Origin: Clostridiaceae bacterium
GTDB lineage: Bacteria; Bacillota; Clostridia; Oscillospirales; Acutalibacteraceae
Direction of reading: 5' to 3'
Assembly (NCBI GenBank): GCA_016302625.1
Contig: JAEDNG010000047.1
Coordinates: forward strand, 1-6,603
DNA length: 6,603 bases
Shown: positions 1 to 5,655 of the stretch, one piece after another
How the letters are laid out: every line of letters begins with the position of its first letter
Numbering within the stretch: position 1 is the stretch's first letter
The notes under the pieces: generated by a model
Databases searched by the model: none
What the model was told of the DNA's origin: nothing
What the model saw: only the letters and a program-made list of their open reading frames with translations
Made by a program: the position numbers and the translations under genes

Positions 1-41
1 CGTTTATTTTCGCAAATTTTTTAAAATCTTATAGTCTACCC

Positions 42-70
42 TTGACATTTTCCCCTGATGATGTTAGAAT
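42..70 (+). promoter_or_regulatory. Strong sigma-A-type promoter with no gene behind it
   Basis: The -35 box is TTGACA at 42-47 (consensus). The -10 box is TAGAAT at 65-70 (5 of 6), with an optimal 17-base spacer. Transcription would start near 76-78 and run rightward. The promoter reads against the DUF378 gene (409-200), and no convincing open reading frame follows it. A perfect palindrome begins inside the -10 box, which suggests repressor control. The promoter call rests on sequence match only. Confidence 0.7.
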
Positions 71-102
71 AAGACCATACCCAATGGTATGGTCTTATTC
101 TA
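65..102. repeat. Perfect 16-bp inverted repeat over -10 and start site (likely operator)
   Basis: The left arm is 65-80 (TAGAATAAGACCATAC) and the right arm is 87-102. They are exact reverse complements around a six-base centre, CCAATG. The left arm contains the whole -10 box and the centre lies just past the expected start site, the usual place for a repressor operator. Neither side has a run of T, so it does not look like a terminator. A transcript starting near 77 would lose most of the left arm, so a DNA-level operator fits better than an RNA hairpin. The regulator family is not recognisable from the motif. Confidence 0.65.
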
Positions 103-117
103 CACACAAATACGCTT

Positions 118-126
118 AAAAGGAGG
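118..126 (+). promoter_or_regulatory. Orphan Shine-Dalgarno sequence
   Basis: AAAAGGAGG at 118-126 matches the anti-Shine-Dalgarno sequence almost perfectly and lies about 45 bases after the expected transcription start. No ATG, GTG or TTG occurs 5 to 13 bases after it. The first ATG, at 148, is 21 bases away, opens only 28 codons, and crosses the opposing terminator at 159-186. The translation signal therefore seems to have lost its reading frame. Confidence 0.5.
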
Positions 127-149
127 ATTTCACGCTACATATCATATAT

Positions 150-186
150 GTATAAAAATAAGCCGCAGATAACGCTCTGCGGCTTA
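150..186 (-). terminator. Rho-independent terminator of the DUF378 gene
   Basis: Positions 159-169 and 176-186 form a perfect 11-bp GC-rich stem (core AGCCGCAGA) with a six-base loop. On the minus strand the stem is followed by ATTTTTATA, a typical U-tract. It lies 13 bases past the stop codon of the gene at 409-200. On the plus strand the hairpin is followed by AATAACACT, so it is not a good terminator in that direction. Confidence 0.85.
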
Positions 187-199
187 ATAACACTGATTT

Positions 200-409
200 T
201 TAATCTGACGAAGAGTCGGAACATCTGTCTCTGAAAAGAAGGGAAATACACCATATTGCGGCAAGTGCTATTACGGTATATATTATACGGCTTATAATCG
301 CCGTGGATCCGCCGAAAGCCCAAGCAACCAAATCAAATTCAAATAATCCGACGAGTCCCCAGTTTAACCCGCCGATTATGGCAAGTATAAGACATATTTT
401 ATCAAACAT
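200..409 (-). CDS. DUF378 family small membrane protein
   Basis: This 69-residue protein belongs to the DUF378 family (YuzA-like), whose function is unknown. It has two hydrophobic segments, about residues 4-31 and 37-58. The first carries the family signature GGLNWGLVGLFEFDLV (residues 13-28), and the second contains SRIIY. The tail is short, charged and Ser/Asp-rich, with one Arg-Asp-Arg-Cys stretch. No signal peptide cleavage site is evident, so a two-helix inner-membrane protein is expected. AGGGGTGA lies just upstream of the ATG at 409, which fixes the start. The gene stands alone: the upstream operon ends at a strong terminator (983-1019) and this gene has its own at 159-186. Its promoter must lie between about 420 and 980 on the minus strand, but no box pair there is good enough to name. 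Family assignment is firm; role is unknown. Confidence 0.9.
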   Translation of the reverse strand: MFDKICLILAIIGGLNWGLVGLFEFDLVAWAFGGSTAIISRIIYTVIALAAIWCISLLFRDRCSDSSSD

Positions 410-441
410 ATTTTCACCCCTTTTGCATTAATAGCTTTTGC

Positions 442-460
442 GTATATTGATGAAATATAC
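442..460. repeat. Short palindrome upstream of the DUF378 gene
   Basis: GTATATT (442-448) and AATATAC (454-460) are exact reverse complements around a five-base centre. The site is 33 bases upstream of the DUF378 start, within the expected promoter or leader. It may be an operator or a leader hairpin. It is AT-rich and short, so chance is also possible. Confidence 0.3.
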
Positions 461-546
461 AAAAAAATAAGACACGAAATGGAAGCCTTATTTTAGCAGA
501 CTATATATACTTGACTAAGTAACAAAAAGCGGTCAATACTGATTTT

Positions 547-778
547 ATGAAATCATTTTTTGACGGTCTTTCATATTATGATTTGCTCAAAGTGGAAAAA
601 AAGACCACTGTGAAAAAGTCGCCGAGGCTATCAATTATTCATAATCCGAGCAATATTTACAGATACGCAATAAAATGCCCGCCATGACGTTTGGAATATG
701 TACGCCTACGGGGATTTAATCAAAGTCGTGTATCTCAAAACATGCACACCCATTGATAAAGTGAGAAGCCCCGAATAG
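547..778 (+). pseudogene. Possible frameshifted gene relic, family unknown
   Basis: An ATG at 547 opens 46 codons (beginning MKSFFDGLSYYDLLK and ending at TGA 685-687). In the +1 frame, starting at 674 just before that stop, the reading continues for 34 codons to TAG 776-778, with protein-like sequence such as MYAYGDLIKVVYLKTC. Joining the two parts with one frameshift near 674-684 gives a stretch of about 77 codons with plausible amino-acid composition. The first frame is also open upstream of the ATG, from 523. There is no ribosome binding site before the ATG, and I do not recognise the family. It may be the remains of a lost accessory gene next to the folded element at 790-895, or chance open frames in non-coding DNA. 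Confidence 0.25.
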
Positions 779-789
779 CGCGAAACTGA

Positions 790-879
790 CATTTAGTACC
801 CGTAGGGCGAGTAATTCGCAAAGGGAAGTCACGATATAAGAGCGGTACGCCGTGACGGTTCTGCGAATTATACTAAATG
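790..879. other. Nested inverted repeats: possible structured RNA or mobile-element remnant
   Basis: Three pairs of complementary arms are nested around one centre. The outer pair is 790-798 (CATTTAGTA) with 871-879. The middle pair is 812-820 (TAATTCGCA) with 862-870. The inner pair is 828-833 (GTCACG) with 851-856. Outer and middle arms abut on the right but are 13 bases apart on the left, where CCC-GTA-GGG could form a small side hairpin. All arms are exact matches. The layout resembles a folded RNA with asymmetric internal loops more than a simple operator. It could be a small RNA, the end of a transposon such as an IS200/IS605-type right end, or a MITE. No protein partner is present in the window. 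The fold is seen in the sequence; the identity is not known. Confidence 0.4.
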
Positions 880-895
880 AATATTTAGTATAATT
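866..895. repeat. 13-bp perfect inverted repeat competing with the nested element
   Basis: Positions 866-878 (AATTATACTAAAT) and 883-895 are exact reverse complements around GAAT. The left arm overlaps the outer and middle right-hand arms of the nested element (862-879), so the two folds exclude each other. The word ATTTAGTA appears in the same direction at 791-798 and 883-890, so the segment 871-879 can pair with either copy. There is no T-run on either side, so it is not a typical terminator. Confidence 0.6.
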
Positions 896-973
896 AAGGG
901 GAGAAATTAAGTACAGGACATTCAGAGCATTATTTACAGTTAGGTGCTATTATATAATCTCAGATGATATCTT

Positions 974-1019
974 AAACAAATAAAACGCCGAAATTTATCT
1001 TAAGTAAACTTCAGCGTTT
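974..1019 (-). terminator. Rho-independent terminator after the dehydratase gene
   Basis: Positions 1005-1019 and 983-997 form a 15-bp stem with two G-U pairs and a seven-base loop (998-1004). On the minus strand the stem is followed by a T-rich tail (TTTTATTTGTTT, including its last bases). It lies about 10 bases past the stop codon of the gene at 2912-1029 and probably ends the whole asnS-asnA-dehydratase transcript. Confidence 0.88.
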
Positions 1020-1028
1020 CATTTAATG

Positions 1029-2912
1029 TTATGCTTGTGATTTAACTTTGTCTGATTCGTAAGAATAATGATATGTAGGCACAATTTTATGAACAAGTAA
1101 TCTGATATCCGCGCTGTCGTTATACATATTATTTTTCATAACTTCAAGCGTTTTAAAGAGCTCCTGTTCATCAAACTCAATAGGCTTTCCAATGTGTATC
1201 ATGCTGTTTTCGGTTTCGGTAAGGCCTTCCTCAGCCATAAGCATCTCCTCATACAGCTTTTCACCCGGTCTTAATCCGATGAATTCAATTTTAATGTCTT
1301 TATACGGAGTAAATCCGGATAATCTAATCAGGTTTTCAGCGAGTGTTAAAATTTTAACAGGCTTACCCATATCGAGAACGAAGATTTCGCCGCCTTTTGC
1401 CGAAGCTCCCGCCTGAAGCACGAGCGTTACAGCTTCGGGAATAGTCATAAAATAACGGATTATGTTGGGGTCTGTGACCGTTACGGGACCGCCGGCCTCA
1501 ATCTGTTTTTTAAACAGAGGTATAACGCTGCCGTTGCTGCCTAGAACATTACCGAATCTTACGGCAACAAACTCAGTATCAGAACGGTTGTTATATGCTT
1601 GAATAATCATTTCGCAAATACGCTTACTGGCGCCCATAATATTTGTAGGATTAACGGCTTTATCAGTCGAAATAAGAACAAATTTCTGCACACCGTATTT
1701 ATCTGCGCACTGAGCCGTTTTAAGAGTGCCGAAAACATTATTTTTAATAGTTTCGTTAGGACTGTCCTCCATAAGCGGCACATGTTTATGAGCCGCCGCG
1801 TGATATACGATATCAGGCTTGTACTTTTTGAAAACGCAGTCAAGCCGCTTGCTGTCCCTTACGGAACCTATCAGCGCTACGAGGTCTAATTCCGGATATT
1901 TTCTTTTAAGCTCATTCTGTATGTCATAAGCGTTGTTTTCGTAAATGTCGAATATTATAAGCCTTTTGGGACAATGGTCGGAAATCTGACGGCAAAGCTC
2001 GCTACCTATCGTACCGCCGCCTCCTGTTACAAGCACAACTTTTCCCGCGACATAGTCCATAATTCGGTTAATATCAAGGGTTATTGGCTCGCGTCCCAAA
2101 AGATCCTCAATTTCAACCTTTCGTATTTTAGAAGCAAGTCCATTCGCGCCGCCGTCAATTAACTGATATATCGACGGAATGATTTTCAGCTCACAATCGG
2201 TTTGCTGGCAAATATTAAGAATTTCAAATTTCTGATCGTTGTTACAGCTCGGAATCGCAAAGAGAATTGTATCAATATTATATTTATCGACATATTCCAG
2301 AATAGTATTTCTGTCGCCGACGACCTTAATTCCGGAAATATATGTGCCTTTTTTAGCGGGATCATCGTCAATAACACATTTGATTTTACAGTCTTTAAAA
2401 CGGTTATGAGCCTCGATTTCGTTTATGATCATTGACGCAGCACTGCCTGCACCGATTATCATAATATTTCCGTCAAGCGCTGAAGCAATTATTTTATTAT
2501 CGGAACTGTTTTTTTCCATAAACTTAAGTGTTATTTTTTTGATGCAAAGCCTGAGAACGACCGTACAAAGACAGGTAAGGAAAAAGGTCACCAAAGCGAT
2601 AGAAAAATTATAGGTTTCGCTGAAAACCGCCATCTGGGAAATAAAAAGCGCGCCGGAAGCCATGATTACACCGGCAAAAATCCTTGCGAGCTCCGAAAGC
2701 CGGGAAAAGCGCCACAACACACTGTATATTCTGAATATGTAAAATGAAAATACGAGAAGCGACGGACCGGCAAAAACCGAAAAAAGGAATAAATCCTCAC
2801 CTTTATACAGAAAAGAAAGACCGAGGATTTTGAAAGAAAGCAAAAAAGATAAAGCACCCGCAAAAAAATCAAAAATAACAGACAGAAAAAATAACAAATA
2901 TCTGTTTTTCAT
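1029..2912 (-). CDS. Membrane-anchored nucleotide-sugar 4,6-dehydratase (FlaA1/WbpM/PglF type)
   Basis: This 627-residue protein is of the long CapD/FlaA1-like class that includes WbpM, PglF and EpsC. Four hydrophobic helices lie at about residues 5-30, 41-65, 75-97 and 104-127. A first Rossmann-like domain follows (GAGSAAS, residues 154-160), then a second nucleotide-binding domain of the extended SDR type (GGGGTIG, residues 297-303). The active-site region reads STDKAVNPTNIMGASK (residues 415-430): Met426 stands where classical SDR enzymes have the catalytic Tyr, with Lys430 four residues on. This Met-containing triad is known for membrane dehydratases such as WbpM and PglF. By family it converts UDP-GlcNAc to the 4-keto-6-deoxy sugar at the inner membrane, feeding surface glycan or glycoprotein sugars. 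Substrate is inferred. AGAGGAG lies 11 bases before the ATG. It starts 24 bases after asnA with no visible promoter or terminator between, so co-transcription is likely. No other sugar gene is in the window. Confidence 0.9.
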   Translation of the reverse strand: MKNRYLLFFLSVIFDFFAGALSFLLSFKILGLSFLYKGEDLFLFSVFAGPSLLVFSFYIFRIYSVLWRFSRLSELARIFAGVIMASGALFISQMAVFSETYNFSIALVTFFLTCLCTVVLRLCIKKITLKFMEKNSSDNKIIASALDGNIMIIGAGSAASMIINEIEAHNRFKDCKIKCVIDDDPAKKGTYISGIKVVGDRNTILEYVDKYNIDTILFAIPSCNNDQKFEILNICQQTDCELKIIPSIYQLIDGGANGLASKIRKVEIEDLLGREPITLDINRIMDYVAGKVVLVTGGGGTIGSELCRQISDHCPKRLIIFDIYENNAYDIQNELKRKYPELDLVALIGSVRDSKRLDCVFKKYKPDIVYHAAAHKHVPLMEDSPNETIKNNVFGTLKTAQCADKYGVQKFVLISTDKAVNPTNIMGASKRICEMIIQAYNNRSDTEFVAVRFGNVLGSNGSVIPLFKKQIEAGGPVTVTDPNIIRYFMTIPEAVTLVLQAGASAKGGEIFVLDMGKPVKILTLAENLIRLSGFTPYKDIKIEFIGLRPGEKLYEEMLMAEEGLTETENSMIHIGKPIEFDEQELFKTLEVMKNNMYNDSADIRLLVHKIVPTYHYSYESDKVKSQA

Positions 2913-2936
2913 TTAAAGGAACTCTCCTCTTACAAA

Positions 2937-3932
2937 TTAAAATGATAGCAAGCTTATTCCGGCGGTTTTACATTTTCGGATTTCCTTTTCCGGCCACACG
3001 GAAACCTGTACCTCGCCGATATGAGCCTTCTGCAAAAGAAGCATGCAAAGGCGCGACTGCCCTATTCCTCCGCCGATTGTCAGAGGTAAAGCACCGGAAA
3101 CCAACAGCTTGTGAAACTCAAAATTAAGTCTTTCTTCGGCATTTTCAGCCTTTAACTGGGATATCAGGCTTTCGCGGTCAACTCTTATTCCCATTGAAGA
3201 AATTTCAAAAGCACTGTCAAGAACACGGTTGTAAATAACAATATCGCCGTTTAACTCCCAATCGTCATAATCGGGGGCTCTTCCGTCATGCTTTTCACCG
3301 TTTTTAAGTCTGCCGCCGATTTTCATGATAAATACCGCGCCGTACTCTTTTGCGGCGATGTTCTCGCGCTCCTTGGCAGTAAGCTCGGGATATTTTTCTT
3401 CAAGCTCACGTGTTGTGACAAAGCTTATAAAATCCGGGAGATAACAGTCAAGACAGCTATATTTTGCTTCTACGGCACGCGCCGTGCGCAGAACCGCGCC
3501 GTAAATGCTCCTGACAGTAGCCTTAAGATAATCCTCAGTACGGTCCTCGGCCGATATTACTTTTTCCCAATCCCACTGGTCAACGTAAATTGAGTGGATA
3601 TTATCGCATATTTCATCTCGGCGGATTGCGTTCATATCGGTGTAAAGCCCGGTATGTAACGGAAAACCGTAGCGCATTAACGCCATACGCTTCCATTTTG
3701 CAAGGCTGTGGACAACCTCGGCGATTTCTCCTGTTTCCTTAATGTCAAACTCAACAGGACGTTCAACTCCGTTTAAATCGTCGTTAATACCGCTTCCCTT
3801 TTTCACAAACAAGGGCGCTGAAACTCTCGATAAATCGAGCGAATCGCAAAGCTCTGCGGAAAATTTTGTCTTTACAAAGGATATAGCGTTTTGGGTGTCA
3901 AATTCGTTTAGCTTTGAAGTGTATTTTTCCAT
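2937..3932 (-). CDS. asnA: Aspartate-ammonia ligase (ammonia-dependent asparagine synthetase A)
   Basis: AsnA makes asparagine from aspartate, ammonia and ATP, releasing AMP and pyrophosphate, in the cytoplasm. The protein has 331 residues, against 330 in E. coli. Conserved blocks are visible along its length: NDDLNG near residue 50 (Asp51 aligns with E. coli Asp46), VVHSLAKWKR, GLYTDMNAIRRDE (Arg104 aligns with Arg100), YVDQWDWEKV, RAPDYDDW, SSMGIRVD and the C-terminal GGGIGQSRLCMLLLQ. The fold is that of a class II aminoacyl-tRNA synthetase core, related to AsnRS and AspRS, but lacking the tRNA-binding domain. The start at 3932 has AGGGGAG seven bases upstream. It begins 20 bases after the asnS stop, so both are read from the T-box-controlled promoter near 5641. 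AsnA supplies the amino acid that AsnS attaches to tRNA. The protein appears complete, with no missing key residue. Confidence 0.97.
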   Translation of the reverse strand: MEKYTSKLNEFDTQNAISFVKTKFSAELCDSLDLSRVSAPLFVKKGSGINDDLNGVERPVEFDIKETGEIAEVVHSLAKWKRMALMRYGFPLHTGLYTDMNAIRRDEICDNIHSIYVDQWDWEKVISAEDRTEDYLKATVRSIYGAVLRTARAVEAKYSCLDCYLPDFISFVTTRELEEKYPELTAKERENIAAKEYGAVFIMKIGGRLKNGEKHDGRAPDYDDWELNGDIVIYNRVLDSAFEISSMGIRVDRESLISQLKAENAEERLNFEFHKLLVSGALPLTIGGGIGQSRLCMLLLQKAHIGEVQVSVWPEKEIRKCKTAGISLLSF

Positions 3933-3952
3933 GTCGGTTCTCCCCTACTATA

Positions 3953-5329
3953 TTATGATATATTTCCGACTGTGCGCGGATAAAGGATAACGTCCCTGAT
4001 ATTTGAAACGCCCGTGACATACATGATTATGCGTTCAAGGCCTAAACCGAAGCCGCTGTGCGGAACAGAGCCGAAACGGCGCAGAGAGATATAATGCTCA
4101 TACTCGTCAAGAGTCATATTACGGGCTTTCATCGCGTCGAGCAGCTTGTCAAGGTCGGCTTCCCTCTCGCTGCAGCCGATGATTTCACCGACGCCCGGTA
4201 CTAAAAGATCGGTTGCGGCAACTGTTTTTCCGTCGGGATTTTGTTTCATATAAAACGACTTAATTTCCTTCGGATAATCGGTTAAAAATACCGGCTTTTT
4301 GCATATTTCCTCGGAAATATAACGCTCGTGCTCGGTCATAAGGTCACAGCCCCATTCGACAGGATACTGGAACTGAACTCCGGAGCTTTTAAGCCTTTCA
4401 ATAGCCTCAGTATATGTCATAACGGCAAAATCGTGACCCGCGACCGTTTCAAGCTTAGTTATCAAGCCCTTTTCAAAATGCTGATCGAAAAATTTAAGCT
4501 CCTCTGGGCATTTTTCAAGAACAGTGTTTATGATATGCTTAATAAGCGCCTCGGCAATTTCGATAATATCGGGAAGCTCGGCAAACGCCACCTCGGGCTC
4601 AACGTGCCAGAACTCGGCAACATGGCGCGGAGTGTTGCTCTTTTCAGCGCGGAAGGACGGACCGAAGGTGTAAATTTTACCCAAAGCCATTGCGGCAACC
4701 TCGCCCTCAAGCTGACCTGACACGCTGAGCGATGCCTTTGTGCCGAAAAAGTCGTCCGCATAGTATTCTTCTTCGTTTTTATAGTTTTCGCTGTAACCGA
4801 TTGTCGTTACCTTAAACATCTCACCTGCGCCCTCGCAGTCGCTTGCGGTGATTAGCGGAGTATGAACATATACAAAATGACGGCTCTGGAAAAATTCATG
4901 AATACAGGCAGATACTACCGAACGCACCCTGAAAACGGCGTTAAAGGTATTTGTTCTGACGCGAAGATGCGGAATAGTACGCAGATATTCAAGGCTGTGG
5001 CGCTTTTTCTGAAGCGGATAATCCGGCGGACAAACGCCCAAAACAGATATTTCCTTAGCGTTAATTTCAACCGAATCGACGGCAACAGCAGATTTGACGA
5101 CAGTTCCGACGATTTTAAGCGAGGTTCCGAGCTTCATAAAGTCCGAAATATCGCCGAACTGAGCCTTATCAATTACAATCTGCATGTGCTTTAAGGACGT
5201 TCCGTCGTTAAGCTCGATAAAAGCCATGTTTTTAGAGTCGCGCGAGGTTCTAACCCAGCCGCAGACCGTAACCTCACGGTCTAAATAATCCCCGTTTTGA
5301 AAAATTTCAACAATATCAGTGTGTTTCAT
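3953..5329 (-). CDS. asnS: Asparaginyl-tRNA synthetase
   Basis: AsnRS, a class IIb enzyme, attaches asparagine to tRNA-Asn using ATP. The protein has 458 residues, close to the 466 of E. coli. The N-terminal OB-fold that reads the anticodon spans about residues 18-95 (VTVCGWVRTSR, FIELNDGTS). The catalytic core then shows motif 1 around residues 128-160 (FRVRSVVSACIHEFF, TPLITASDCEGAGEMF), motif 2 at about 222-247 (FGPSFRAEKSNTPRH, with Arg227 and Glu229) and motif 3 at 426-433 (GFGLGLER). The tail VILYPRTVG is typical. It is AsnRS rather than AspRS because motif 2 reads AEKSNTPRH and the AspRS insertion domain is absent. AAGGAG lies nine bases before the ATG, directly downstream of the T-box terminator. 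It is the first gene of the operon. A dedicated AsnRS means that Asn-tRNA can be made directly rather than only by amidating Asp-tRNA. Confidence 0.97.
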   Translation of the reverse strand: MKHTDIVEIFQNGDYLDREVTVCGWVRTSRDSKNMAFIELNDGTSLKHMQIVIDKAQFGDISDFMKLGTSLKIVGTVVKSAVAVDSVEINAKEISVLGVCPPDYPLQKKRHSLEYLRTIPHLRVRTNTFNAVFRVRSVVSACIHEFFQSRHFVYVHTPLITASDCEGAGEMFKVTTIGYSENYKNEEEYYADDFFGTKASLSVSGQLEGEVAAMALGKIYTFGPSFRAEKSNTPRHVAEFWHVEPEVAFAELPDIIEIAEALIKHIINTVLEKCPEELKFFDQHFEKGLITKLETVAGHDFAVMTYTEAIERLKSSGVQFQYPVEWGCDLMTEHERYISEEICKKPVFLTDYPKEIKSFYMKQNPDGKTVAATDLLVPGVGEIIGCSEREADLDKLLDAMKARNMTLDEYEHYISLRRFGSVPHSGFGLGLERIIMYVTGVSNIRDVILYPRTVGNIS

Positions 5330-5344
5330 AAGGGCAGTCTCCTT

Positions 5345-5400
5345 TAAAAATAAAAATAGCGTCTATAATCCCAAAATACATTAGGACGAATAGACGCTAT
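5345..5400 (-). terminator. Regulated terminator of the Asn T-box leader
   Basis: Positions 5390-5400 (ATAGCGTCTAT on the minus strand) and 5356-5366 form a perfect 11-bp stem, followed by TTTTTATTTTT. The asnS ribosome binding site begins immediately afterwards. The 5' arm lies inside the antiterminator, which is closed by 5412-5417 pairing with 5380-5385 (ATTAGG with CCTAAT), so only one of the two structures can form at a time. Confidence 0.93.
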
Positions 5401-5611
5401 CCGCGGTGCCACCTAATTTACCCAAAGAGGTCACTTTAAACCTTGCGGTCGCATGATTTAACGCATCAAATACGGCTTACCTACTGACTTTATGTGTTCG
5501 GCTTGCAGCTCCGAAGTGTTATTCGTATTACCCGATGACCGGATTTCCACCGCCGCCGGCTCTCTTTGCATCAAAAAATAATACTACTTCTCTCCATCAT
5601 AGCCATTAACA
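5345..5611 (-). ncRNA. T-box riboswitch leader, asparagine-specific
   Basis: This 5' leader senses uncharged tRNA-Asn and allows read-through into asnS when charging is low. Read on the minus strand it has the Stem I GA-rich segment (GGAGAGAAGTAGTA near 5580-5595), the AGAGAGCCGG block with its GGTGGAAATCCGGT partner, and the specifier region GAAT-AAC-ACTTCGGAGC. AAC at 5518-5520 is an asparagine codon. A Stem III candidate follows (TTAAATC with GGTTTAA). The T-box AGGTGGCACCGCGG is at 5401-5414. Its variable base in TGGC (5408-5411) is C, which would pair with a G discriminator, as found in E. coli tRNA-Asn. Antiterminator and terminator are mutually exclusive. The specifier, discriminator base and downstream genes all agree on asparagine. 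Confidence 0.95.
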
Positions 5612-5617
5612 AAGTAA

Positions 5618-5646
5618 ATTATAGCATTTAAATAAAATTTTGTCAA
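5618..5646 (-). promoter_or_regulatory. Consensus sigma-A promoter of the asnS-asnA operon
   Basis: On the minus strand, TTGACA (5641-5646) and TATAAT (5618-5623) are both perfect and separated by exactly 17 bases. The start site should be near 5611, giving a leader of about 280 bases before asnS. The -35 box lies only 10 bases past the engB stop. No terminator separates the two units, so read-through from lon-engB would also meet the T-box switch. Confidence 0.93.
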
Positions 5647-5655
5647 TAAAAAATA

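Larger units (their letters stand above)
410..1028. other. 619-base intergenic region without an intact gene
   Basis: No intact coding sequence is visible on either strand. Left to right it holds the DUF378 ribosome binding site, a 7-bp palindrome (442-460), a possible frameshifted gene relic (547-778), a dense cluster of inverted repeats (790-895), a short AT-rich stretch with no clear signal (896-982), and the terminator of the dehydratase operon (983-1019). The length and the mix of relic plus folded sequence suggest an old insertion or deletion site. Confidence 0.6.

Noticed and set aside
65..102. The 16-bp palindrome as a transcription terminator
   Set aside because: Neither strand has a T-run after the stem, and the left arm is the -10 box of a strong promoter, so an operator is the better reading.
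148..234. Plus-strand ATG reading frame of 28 codons after the orphan Shine-Dalgarno
   Set aside because: The ATG is 21 bases from the Shine-Dalgarno sequence, the frame crosses the DUF378 terminator hairpin and runs antisense to its coding end, and the peptide has no recognisable features.
838..861. Resemblance to group II intron domain V (GAGC ... GGTTC)
   Set aside because: The segment is about 22 bases instead of the usual 34, lacks the conserved domain V stem and bulge, and there is no intron-encoded reverse transcriptase or GUGYG 5' end in the window.
896..982. Open stretch after AAGGGGAG around 896-903
   Set aside because: The frame (about 26 codons ending at 981) has no ATG, GTG or TTG at a usable distance from the purine-rich run, and it ends in the dehydratase terminator.
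4328..4720. Plus-strand open frame of 130 codons opposite asnS, and similar ones opposite asnA, the dehydratase and engB
   Set aside because: They are antisense to well-supported genes and have no ribosome binding site or recognisable protein features.
5572..5607. Possible leader peptide in the T-box transcript (ATG followed by about 11 codons)
   Set aside because: It has no ribosome binding site, shows no enrichment in asparagine codons, and overlaps conserved Stem I sequence, which explains the conservation.
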